In this document: piece by piece, positions 1-6,513 of the stretch
Position numbering within the stretch: position 1 is the stretch's first letter
Layout of the letters: each line of letters opens with the position of its first letter
Assembly (NCBI GenBank): GCA_910587655.1
Contig: CAJUND010000046.1
Location: 1 to 16,461 of the forward strand
From: an uncultured Agathobacter sp.
GTDB lineage: Bacteria; Bacillota; Clostridia; Lachnospirales; Lachnospiraceae
DNA: 16,461 nucleotides
Direction: 5' to 3'
Position numbers and translations under genes: made by a program
Notes under the pieces: model-generated
The model's database searches: none
The model's input: only the letters and a program-made list of their open reading frames with translations
Told to the model about the DNA's origin: nothing

Positions 1-70
1 GTTATTATACCACAAGTTCAAGCATAAGTCTAATTAAATTGGATTATACTAGCATATAAAATTTTCTCAT

Positions 71-934
71 TCATCCTTTTTCTTCACTGGTTGTTGCAAT
101 TTCTTCTATTACATTCGTAACAACAGAATTCAGCTCTGTTGCGTTTCTCGATGTGATTACCGGTGTCCCTGTTCGTGATTCCACCGCTTTCCTTGCCTCA
201 GCAGCCGCCTCTCCACCAGAACGGGCCACTTCCATATTTTCAGCAAAAGTGGAAGGCTTTTGCTGTTTCGATATCTCCGTTGAAGTAGATTCTGCAAGCA
301 TATTCAAAATCAATTCCATATCCGACATATTGTCGCGGAGATTTTCTTTCTTCAGCCCTTTGAGATTTTTATACTGTCTCGTACTCATGCCCGACCATGC
401 TTTTGTTATCTCATCGGTAAGAATAGCATATTCCCTGCCCTGTTGGACTCCGCTTTTCTGCCATTCATCCGTAAGGGCATTTCTGACACGGATAGAAAGA
501 ATTCTTTGATGAATCCACTCATCACTGTATCCCTTTTTCTGATATGTTTCGAGTGCACGGTCGATTGCTTGTTCCGGGTCAATCGTCTCCTCGATTCGCT
601 CTTTTCCAACTTCAGCAAGCCATAGTTTAAACGGTTCTGCCTTTGGTGAAGGGATTGACTGGATAATACGCAAAAGCTGTTCTGTCGTTGCAACATCGGT
701 CATTCTTTTCTTGCCATCTGCTGCAGTCATTTTCAAACCGTGACAATTTGTCACGGTTTCATTTCCCTCTTCCTTCAAGCGCTGCTTCAGTTTTCTCCAA
801 TATGCTGCCGGGTCTTTACTCTCTGTAAGCACTGCGATAACATCAACAACAGAGAAATACCATTCCTCTTTTTCTTCGTCCCAAGCCGTTCTGATTTTTT
901 GGTCTTCAAAAAGCTGTATGTTATCGTTCCCCAT
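71..934 (-). CDS. Bro-N / DinD-family protein
   Basis: This 287-residue protein combines an N-terminal Bro-N type DNA-binding domain (about residues 5-113, with W25-Y26-F27 followed by a VVDVIAVL helix) with a C-terminal half resembling E. coli DinD. The DinD-like part includes YKNLKGLKKENLRDNMSD followed by an ELILNMLAES stretch. Bro-N proteins are frequent in phages and mobile elements, where they act as antirepressor-like DNA binders. DinD is SOS-induced and inhibits RecA-dependent reactions; whether this homologue does so is unknown. The ATG has GGAGG about 11 bases upstream and an AAGGA nearer to it. The gene starts 50 bases after the helicase-nuclease stop with no terminator between, so co-transcription from the promoter at 3730-3758 is likely. 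No SOS box was recognised upstream. The ORF is intact, unlike its neighbour. Confidence 0.8.
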   Translation of the reverse strand: MGNDNIQLFEDQKIRTAWDEEKEEWYFSVVDVIAVLTESKDPAAYWRKLKQRLKEEGNETVTNCHGLKMTAADGKKRMTDVATTEQLLRIIQSIPSPKAEPFKLWLAEVGKERIEETIDPEQAIDRALETYQKKGYSDEWIHQRILSIRVRNALTDEWQKSGVQQGREYAILTDEITKAWSGMSTRQYKNLKGLKKENLRDNMSDMELILNMLAESTSTEISKQQKPSTFAENMEVARSGGEAAAEARKAVESRTGTPVITSRNATELNSVVTNVIEEIATTSEEKG

Positions 935-984
935 TTTTCCTTATACCTCCATACTTCCTATCTTTTTTGTCTCCTCTAACATAA

Positions 985-2427
985 TTATCCTATCTCAAAA
1001 GCCTTTTTCTCTGCCTTACTCAGACACAAATAATTAAAATGACATTTGCTACAATTCTCTTTATCACATTTCCTTGGCAAATGATTTCTCCGTATATTTG
1101 CTGCCGCATCTTTTATGTCTGTCTGCACTTCCTCAATCAATCTATCCGTAATGCTTTCTCTGACATTATTCTCAGAATCCAAATGATATACTTCCATATA
1201 ATCTGCTTTTGTTCCCGTTAATTCCTCATAGCCAAGTGCGTAAATTTTCAACTGTTCCTTATTGATAGATTCCTGTACTTCCTTATTTGCCGTCTTAAAA
1301 TCCACTATATACGTCTTGTCCACACCGTCTACGTTCTTTCGTTTCACTAAATCTATCCTTCCATTGACCTTAATTCCATCTCCCATATCTATTTCAATAT
1401 CGGTTTCTGCCATTTGGATATTGTCAAATTCCTGTCGGTTCTGCTCTACATAATGATTGATTGCTTTCGTTACGCTCTTATACATATTTTCGGCAAGCTT
1501 CTCTGTAGCATAAGGAAGATAAAAGGATTCGTCAATCATTCTTTTGACATCCTCCTTATCAATCACTTCTCCCTCTATAGCTGCTTTATGTATATTTTTT
1601 ACTATTTCATGCATAACATTACCATAACCAAGTGCAGGAACTAATGGCTGTGCAAAACCATAAAACATAGACAGCTTAAACCGATATGGACAGTCAAAAT
1701 AATCTTCCAGCAAACTAAAGTTCAGTGAAACAGGCATACTCTCCTTCTTCATGGACGGTATATTGTCAGCATTGTATGGTATCTTTCCATCATACTTTAC
1801 CAGATAAGAAGAATCCTTTGCCTCCAGCAAAAAAGTCGATACATACTTATCCCGGCTTGTTTCCGACCTTGACAGATACAGGTATTTCTTTGCCCGTGTA
1901 ACCGCTACATAAAAGAGTTTCCTTTCCTCCTCAATATCTCCATCAAAACGGGCAGAATCCGTTATCCAGCTTCGATCCAATATATGCCATATGCCCTTGC
2001 CGCCAATCCTCTGTGCTGGAAAATAATTCTTATTAAGCTGTGGAACAAATACTGCCGCAAATTCCAAGCCCTTTGACTGATGTACCGTCATAATATTAAC
2101 CGCATCCGGTTTGGTATAAGTATTGGTCAGATACCCTTCCGGGTAATAGCCCGTTGCTGTATATTTCATGAACGAACAAAAATTATGCAGTTTTGTTTTT
2201 GGTTTTAAAGTGTAATTTATAATTTCATAATCTGCTATTACCTGGCTGAATTTCCCCAAATTATATAATAAAAGCTCTGTTTCGACCTTCCCATCCTCCA
2301 CTATGGAAACACGCCTTAAAAAGTCATGGTATATCTGTTGTAGGTTAAAGTCAGAATACAGCTTTATCTCCTTCACATCTATCGTTGCCAAATACTGCAA
2401 TGCATCTGCCAATTCTTTTTTATCCAA
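985..2427 (-). pseudogene. UvrD-like helicase / RecB-type nuclease, C-terminal part
   Basis: This is the C-terminal half of a helicase-nuclease, in the same frame as the upstream piece and separated from it only by a TAA (2443-2445) and five codons. It carries helicase motif V (IMTVHQSKGLEF, about residues 112-123), motif VI (EEERKLFYVAVTRAKKYLYL, 167-186) and a PD-(D/E)xK nuclease domain of RecB type (H273, D359 in GRIDL, D376-x-K378 in VDFKTA). Cysteines C246, C454, C459, C462 and C468 resemble the iron-sulphur staple of AddB-type nucleases. The nominal first codon is a TTG with no Shine-Dalgarno sequence, so it probably starts only because the gene is broken. All catalytic motifs survive, which implies recent inactivation. 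Joined to the N-terminal piece, the original protein was about 890 residues. Its biological role (repair or phage defence) cannot be decided here. Confidence 0.8.
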
Positions 2428-2442
2428 AGGATACTCTATATC

Positions 2443-3681
2443 TTACCACATCTTAAATAAATCCGTGGAAGAAACTTCTCCATTTAGGTAATCATAAATC
2501 CCCTTTGCCGCCTGACATTCTTTCGTCCCAAACAAATCATTTATGCCTTCCACTACAAACGGAATATGATACTCTTCTAACTTCTCTGCAATCATGGAAC
2601 TGATTTTTCTTTTTCTAAGCAGCACCGCCATTTCTGAATAGTGAACTCCGACACTGTGTAGTTTAACAATCCTATTTGCTATAAAATCAAACTCTTCTTC
2701 TGATTCCTTGTATTCTGCATATGCAATATCGCCTATATCATATTTAACCAAACAGCCGGACTGCATCGTTTTTGTCAGACGATTATCATTATATAAAATC
2801 ACCCGTCTGGCAACATCTACGATTCCCTCCGTACTGCGATAGTTCGTATCAAGAAAAAGATTCTTTTGAATGTTATACCGCTCTTTAAATGTTAAGATAT
2901 TCTTTGTGTCACTTCCCCGAAACTGGTATATGGTCTGGTCGTCATCGCCCACTACACATATATTTGCACCAAAATCCTTTAACATCCGAATCAGCTTCTC
3001 TTGCACAGGATTGGTATCCTGATACTCATCAACAGTTAAATATCTTACTTTCTCTTCGATTTTATCAGCAAATTTTTCGTTCGTCTCAAGCTGGTAAATC
3101 ATTTCCCGCAAAATCAGGGAATAATCAAACTTCTTTTCTTCGTATAGCTTACTTTGGTATTTTTCAAAAGCAAGCTGCGTTTTTGCATCCCATTTATCTT
3201 TTTCAAACCAATTCTCATTTAATATACTCATCACGGAAACAAACAATGAAGTTTCCGTATATTTCCGCATATCCAAATCCTGCATTCCGCACTCTTCATA
3301 AAAACGTTCCACAAATAATTTCGTATGTATCTCATCCATCACGCTAAATTTTTGAAACTCTGGAATGTTCTCCTGAAGCATTTTTATGCAAAATCCATGT
3401 ATCGTCCCAACATACATATGGGCAAATCCCCTAGTATGCCCCAATACCGCCTTGCCATAATCATAAATTCTGTTCTTTAATTCTTCGGCAGCCCTTTTCG
3501 TAAATGTAAATGCTACAATATTCTCTGGTAATATTTCGGGTTTAGAAGCAAGAATATTGACGATTCTTCTTGTGACTACGCCCGTTTTACCTGCACCTGC
3601 ACAAGCAATAATCTCTAAATCTTCATCAATCGTCTTAACTGCTTCCATTTGAACTTCAGACAAATTCTCTAATCAGTCCAT
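2443..3681 (-). pseudogene. UvrD-like superfamily 1 helicase, N-terminal part
   Basis: Helicase motifs are all readable, numbered from the TTG at 3661-3663: motif I ACAGAGKT (20-27), the AFTFTKRAAEELKNR segment (51-65), GTIHGFC (86-92), motif II VDEYQDTNP (211-219), motif III VVGDDDQTIYQFRG (237-250) and motif IV LDTNYRST (271-278). The best translation start is the ATG at 3679-3681, which follows a strong GGAGGAG, but its third codon (3673-3675) is TGA. Reading through gives MD-stop-LENLSEVQMEAV, the expected N-terminus of a UvrD-type protein, with TGA probably replacing TGG (Trp). The frame then ends at TAA 2443-2445 in the middle of domain 2. Translation could restart weakly at TTG 3661. 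The gene is most simply a young pseudogene with two nonsense codons; sequencing error is the alternative. Confidence 0.78.
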
Positions 3682-3729
3682 GCTCTCCTCCATAAGTACC
3701 TAACTCATTTTATAATTTATACCTTTTTC

Positions 3730-3758
3730 ATTATACTTAAAAAACTAAGGATTTTCAA
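3730..3758 (-). promoter_or_regulatory. Sigma-A-type promoter of the helicase-nuclease gene
   Basis: On the minus strand, TTGAAA (3753-3758) is followed after exactly 17 bases by a perfect TATAAT (3730-3735). This places transcription start near 3723, about 40 bases before the GGAGGAG Shine-Dalgarno and the ATG at 3681. It is the only good promoter upstream of the helicase and Bro-N genes. Confidence 0.7.
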
Positions 3759-3784
3759 CGACAAAAGCCCCAAATCCTGCAAAA

Positions 3785-3822
3785 GAACCCCCGCAGGTCT
3801 AACCCAAAACCTACGAGAGTTC
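3785..3822 (-). terminator. Rho-independent terminator (minus strand)
   Basis: The arms 3785-3798 and 3809-3822 form a 14-pair stem when read on the minus strand, with three G-U wobbles. On the plus strand those positions become C-A mismatches, so the hairpin works in one direction only. A TTTT follows at 3784-3781. It lies just after the acidic coding remnant ending at 3836 and before the helicase promoter, so it probably ended the gene now separated by the IS element. Confidence 0.6.
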
Positions 3823-3835
3823 CCATAAAACACTA

Positions 3836-3897
3836 TTAGCACTCCTCTATACTATCCTCTGCGTCCACCCAATCTGCATCTCTCCATTCAAATACAG
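3836..3897 (-). pseudogene. C-terminal remnant of a gene abutting the IS element
   Basis: Reading leftwards from the IS boundary, one frame gives VFEWRDADWVDAEDSIEEC and then TAA, followed by TAG and the terminator at 3785-3822. The acidic composition, double stop and correctly placed terminator suggest the last 19 codons of a real gene whose body has been lost or lies beyond the IS. I do not recognise the family. It may or may not belong to the RhuM-like remnant on the other side of the IS: the middle of such a protein would be missing, and the frames do not join simply. The other frame, LYLNGEMQIGWTQRIV, also stops quickly and is less convincing. Confidence 0.35.
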
Positions 3898-3941
3898 GGG
3901 GTGTCGCAAAATCATCAAATTAGATGATTGAGCGGCACCCC
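3898..3941. repeat. IS left terminal inverted repeat and end hairpin
   Basis: The terminal repeat occupies 3898-3911. The whole end folds into a two-part hairpin: outer arms 3898-3907 and 3932-3941 (one G-T pair), inner arms 3910-3916 and 3923-3929 (perfect, AATCATC/GATGATT). It lies about 100 bases after the transposase stop and may also act as the transposase transcript terminator. Confidence 0.65.
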
Positions 3942-4039
3942 TCGCTCTATGTGCAGAAAATCTGGAAAGTATCTTTGGGTGTTTGGGAGATTTCCCTGAT
4001 TTTTGGCATACTTTAATAATGCTGCTGTTTTTCTATGGT

Positions 4040-5647
4040 TTATGCGGTCTCTTTGACTGGAAAGAAATAACTTCCTGTCCGGTCTTTTTGTATCTTTCCA
4101 TGTAGTTTATTGATGTTATAACCCATGCACAGCAAAAGTATCTCTAGTTTTACTTTTGTTTTTCCGCGGAGCAGGAATCTTTGGAATTCATAGTCATTTT
4201 TCAGAACGCCAAAAGCTCCTTCTACTTGAATGGAACGGTTCATCCGATATTTGATCCCCGTTTCACTTAAAATGTTTTCATAGGATTCCTGCCGCTTCTC
4301 CAGAAAACTTTTGGAAATATATAACCGTTTACTGCCTTTTGCTCTGGTACATTTTTCTTTATAAGGACAACCCGTACAGTCCTCACATTCGTAAACAGTT
4401 ACTTCCGATTCGTAACCACTCTTGCTTTTCTGCCTTTTGATAAAAAGAGGGGACAATGATCTTCCGGCATGGCAGGTGTATGTGTCAGTGGTCTCATCAT
4501 ATCCCATGTTTTCACGTTTGCTGATATCTTTTTTAAAGCTGCGTTTTTTCCATTTCTCATAGGTCTGAGGTTTGATATAAGGTTTCTGTCTGTTTTCCCT
4601 TAAAAAGCTGTAGCCTTCTTCGCTTTCGTAACCTGAATCTGCTGTTACACTTGGATATCGGAACCCCAGTTTTTCTTCCATTGTTTTCAGAAACGGAATC
4701 AACGTCCATACATCGTTTCTGTCCTGAAAAATATCCACTGCAACGATGTATTCGCTGTCTACACCTATCTGTACATTATATCTCGGTTTTAACTGGGCAT
4801 TACGCATGTGGTCATCCTTCATGTGCATAAAAGTGGCATCCGGATCTGTCTTACAGTAATTGTTCCGTCCCTGAAAACTTGCCGTGTGCCAGTCATAAAT
4901 AGTCTGCCGTTCCAGTAACCTGCGGAACAGTTCCAGATACCTCTGGTTTCTGCTTTTTCTTTTTCCACGCCCGTGGACAAAAACAGTTCCGTCTGTCCTG
5001 CACTTTTCTTCCAAAAATCCGGATATCTTTTGTATATCCTGTGCCCTTGTTTCTGTGCCGACTGAAAAATCCTGTATGTATTCATGGTTCAGGAGCTGTA
5101 CGGCATCCTGTATCTTCCGGAACATTTTTTCTTCCCATTTCCCAACAGACTTTTTCCACACAAAAGTATACTTGTTGGCGCTGGCTTCCAGCTTTGTCCC
5201 GTCAATGAACACGGTCTCCTTTGACAGTTCACCAGCCCGTTCCAGTCTTTCTACCATCTGATAGAAAAGACTCTCACAGGCATCTGCCAGAAATCCCGTA
5301 CGGAAACGGGCAATGGTACTATGATCCGGTGCTTTCTGTCCGGCTAACAGCCACATAAAGTTGATGTCACGCCGGCAGGCGGCCTCGATCTTTCTCGAAG
5401 AATAGATGTTTTGTGAATAAGCATAGGTCAGGATCTTGAACATGGTCTTGGGGTCTACTGCCGGATTTCTGCCTTTGGCAGAGTAAGCCTTGTACAGCAA
5501 GCTGTAATCTAATCCCTCCAGTTCGTGGCTCAGCAGTCGGACAGAATCATCTTCAGGAACCAGACCTTCCAAACTTAATGGTAAAACCAGTTGATAAGGC
5601 TCGCCAAATTCGGTATAATTTTTATGGTATTTTAATTTACTCGTCAT
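4040..5647 (-). CDS. IS1182 family transposase
   Basis: This 535-residue DDE transposase moves the surrounding element. The N-terminal part (about 15-125) is the DUF772-type DNA-binding region, containing NPAVDPKTMFKILTYAYSQN and DHSTIARFR. The catalytic RNase H-like core shows D149 (FIDGTKLEA), D337 (TADSGYESEEGY) and E476 (VEGAFGVLKNDYEFQRF). A Cys cluster, CEDCTGCPYKEKC (421-433), lies between the second and third catalytic positions, as is usual in this family. The length is normal and no frameshift is seen. No Shine-Dalgarno sequence precedes the ATG. A TATAAT at 5653-5658 is only five bases from the start codon, so the messenger may be leaderless or poorly translated, which would suit a self-limiting transposase. 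Confidence 0.92.
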   Translation of the reverse strand: MTSKLKYHKNYTEFGEPYQLVLPLSLEGLVPEDDSVRLLSHELEGLDYSLLYKAYSAKGRNPAVDPKTMFKILTYAYSQNIYSSRKIEAACRRDINFMWLLAGQKAPDHSTIARFRTGFLADACESLFYQMVERLERAGELSKETVFIDGTKLEASANKYTFVWKKSVGKWEEKMFRKIQDAVQLLNHEYIQDFSVGTETRAQDIQKISGFLEEKCRTDGTVFVHGRGKRKSRNQRYLELFRRLLERQTIYDWHTASFQGRNNYCKTDPDATFMHMKDDHMRNAQLKPRYNVQIGVDSEYIVAVDIFQDRNDVWTLIPFLKTMEEKLGFRYPSVTADSGYESEEGYSFLRENRQKPYIKPQTYEKWKKRSFKKDISKRENMGYDETTDTYTCHAGRSLSPLFIKRQKSKSGYESEVTVYECEDCTGCPYKEKCTRAKGSKRLYISKSFLEKRQESYENILSETGIKYRMNRSIQVEGAFGVLKNDYEFQRFLLRGKTKVKLEILLLCMGYNINKLHGKIQKDRTGSYFFPVKETA

Positions 5648-5667
5648 AATTTATTATACCACGGATG

Positions 5668-5691
5668 GCAGGTTCTTCGGAGCCTGCTTTT
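5668..5691 (+). terminator. UUCG-loop terminator inside the IS right end
   Basis: The arms 5668-5675 and 5680-5687 make an eight-pair stem (one G-U) closed by a C(UUCG)G tetraloop, followed by TTTT and further T-rich sequence. It works on the plus strand only, so it would stop antisense or outward transcripts leaving the transposase gene towards the IS right end and the repressor operon beyond. Confidence 0.6.
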
Positions 5692-5711
5692 CTGTTTTCA
5701 GATACAAAAAC

Positions 5712-5758
5712 GGAGCTGTTGCTCCGGTAGATTATTCATCTACTTTTGCAACAGCCCC
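5712..5758. repeat. IS right terminal inverted repeat and end hairpin
   Basis: The terminal repeat is 5744-5758. GCTGTTGC (5715-5722) pairs with GCAACAGC (5748-5755) around an inner stem GTAGAT/ATCTAC, giving a hairpin like the one at the left end. A smaller alternative stem, CGGAGC/GCTCCG, overlaps the outer arm. Confidence 0.6.
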
Positions 5759-5987
5759 TGCTTCTTTTGCTAATTCACCACTCTTAAAAATATTTCCCAA
5801 ATGTTTCGTGACAACCGTTCTGTCCACTCCAAAATAATTATGCCATTCTTTCCTGCGTAAGCCACAAAGTTTCATTTTACACCAATAGTTCTATATTGAC
5901 AGTCCCATCATCTTTTTTATACATGATAATATCTGATAAAAAATTAGCAACACCTGCCATACATTATTTCGCCAAATCTTCAATCAT
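5759..5987 (-). pseudogene. RhuM-family protein remnant (N-terminal region)
   Basis: Read on the minus strand this fragment gives DIIMYKKDDGTVNIELLV, stop, NETLWLTQERMA, stop, and then after a one-base shift FGVDRTVVTKHLGNIFKSGE. This matches the N-terminal winged-helix region typical of RhuM (virulence RhuM/Fic-associated) proteins. I see TAA at 5877-5879, TAA at 5838-5840, a frameshift within the T run near 5831-5835 and another TAA at 5964-5966 upstream. The coding remnant runs straight into the IS right end. It is clearly dead; the missing C-terminal part is not in the window. From 5988 to about 6060 I see no feature before the repressor promoter. Confidence 0.65.
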
Positions 5988-6063
5988 TTGCTGCTAAATA
6001 ATTGCCCGCCCCGTATCTCTTAATTATATTCATCCATTAGATTAATAGCAAGAAAAATCAGTC

Positions 6064-6092
6064 TTGACAAATTCGTTATACCTCCGTATAAT
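6064..6092 (+). promoter_or_regulatory. Consensus promoter of the BlaI-type operon
   Basis: A perfect TTGACA (6064-6069), a 17-base spacer and a perfect TATAAT (6087-6092) form an ideal sigma-A promoter. Its -10 box overlaps the first operator palindrome. AAGGAGG (6111-6117) sits nine bases before the ATG at 6127. Confidence 0.85.
6076..6091. promoter_or_regulatory. Operator palindrome 1 for the BlaI-type repressor
   Basis: TTATAC-CTCC-GTATAA is a perfect 6+6 palindrome covering the spacer end and the -10 box. Its centre is 20 bp (two helical turns) from the second copy. Binding by the adjacent repressor is inferred from position and from the known autoregulation of BlaI/MecI proteins at paired dyads. 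Confidence 0.75.
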
Positions 6093-6095
6093 AAA

Positions 6096-6111
6096 TTATA
6101 CAATCGTATAA
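6096..6111. promoter_or_regulatory. Operator palindrome 2 for the BlaI-type repressor
   Basis: TTATAC-AATC-GTATAA has identical arms to operator 1 with a different 4-base centre, so the arms and not the centre are conserved. It covers the expected transcription start and ends at the Shine-Dalgarno sequence. Confidence 0.75.
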
Positions 6112-6126
6112 AGGAGGTGAAACAAC

Positions 6127-6513
6127 ATGGGAAAGATACTGAAAAAACTGGGCGAAGCCGAACTGGAAATTATGCAGGTCATCTGGGGAAGCAATCCCCC
6201 TATGACTTCAAACCAGATATTAAAGGAGCTGCAGACACGCAGAAAATGGCAGCTTTCCACTCTGATGACTTCGTTATCGCGGCTGGCGGACAAAGGCTAT
6301 GTCTGCTGTGACCGTTCGACCGGAAGCAACCTTTACTCTCCGCTTGTCACGGAGGATGAATACCGGACAACCGAGAGTAAAAATTTTCTGGAACGGCTGT
6401 ATAACAACTCCATCCAGAATATGGTGGCAACGCTTTACAGCAACCGCGCATTAAAAAGCTCTGACGTGGAGGAACTGCGGAAATTTTTGGATGAACTGGA
6501 GGATGAGGGATGA
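6127..6513 (+). CDS. BlaI/MecI/CopY family transcriptional repressor
   Basis: This 128-residue protein has the usual BlaI/MecI architecture: a winged helix domain (about 8-72, LGEAELEIMQVIW, then the recognition region WQLSTLMTSLSRLADKGYV and the wing through LYSPLV) and a C-terminal dimerisation segment (75-128, ending DVEELRKFLDEL). Such dimers repress their own operon until the partner membrane protease leads to their cleavage. The strong Shine-Dalgarno sequence fixes the start. The last four bases overlap the start of the M56 protease gene (ATGA), showing translational coupling. By eye, the Asn-Phe cleavage site of staphylococcal BlaI aligns with Thr-Leu near residue 102, so cleavage may occur at a different bond. 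Confidence 0.9.
   Translation: MGKILKKLGEAELEIMQVIWGSNPPMTSNQILKELQTRRKWQLSTLMTSLSRLADKGYVCCDRSTGSNLYSPLVTEDEYRTTESKNFLERLYNNSIQNMVATLYSNRALKSSDVEELRKFLDELEDEG

Larger units (their letters stand above)
3898..5758 (-). mobile_element. IS1182-family insertion sequence, apparently intact
   Basis: The element of about 1861 bp has one full-length transposase and terminal inverted repeats. The left end GGGGTGTCGCAAAA (3898-3911) matches the inverted right end GGGGCTGTTGCAAAA (5744-5758) with one gap and one mismatch. Ends of the GGGGCTGTTGCAAAA type are familiar in the IS1182 family. No clear target duplication is visible in the flanks (AATACAG on the left, TGCTTCT on the right). It sits between two coding remnants on the minus strand. 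Both ends can fold into long hairpins. The intact transposase in decayed surroundings indicates a relatively recent insertion. Confidence 0.85.

Noticed and set aside
1..70. Possible terminator or attachment site at the left edge
   Set aside because: The stretch is AT-rich with no clear stem or repeat; nothing could be supported.
3836..3897. Choline-binding-like repeat read as NGEMQIGWTQ in another frame
   Set aside because: It is a single short match that stops at once; the acidic frame with double stop and terminator is more plausible.
3891..5765. Target-site duplication flanking the IS element
   Set aside because: The bases just outside the ends (AATACAG and TGCTTCT) show no clear direct repeat.
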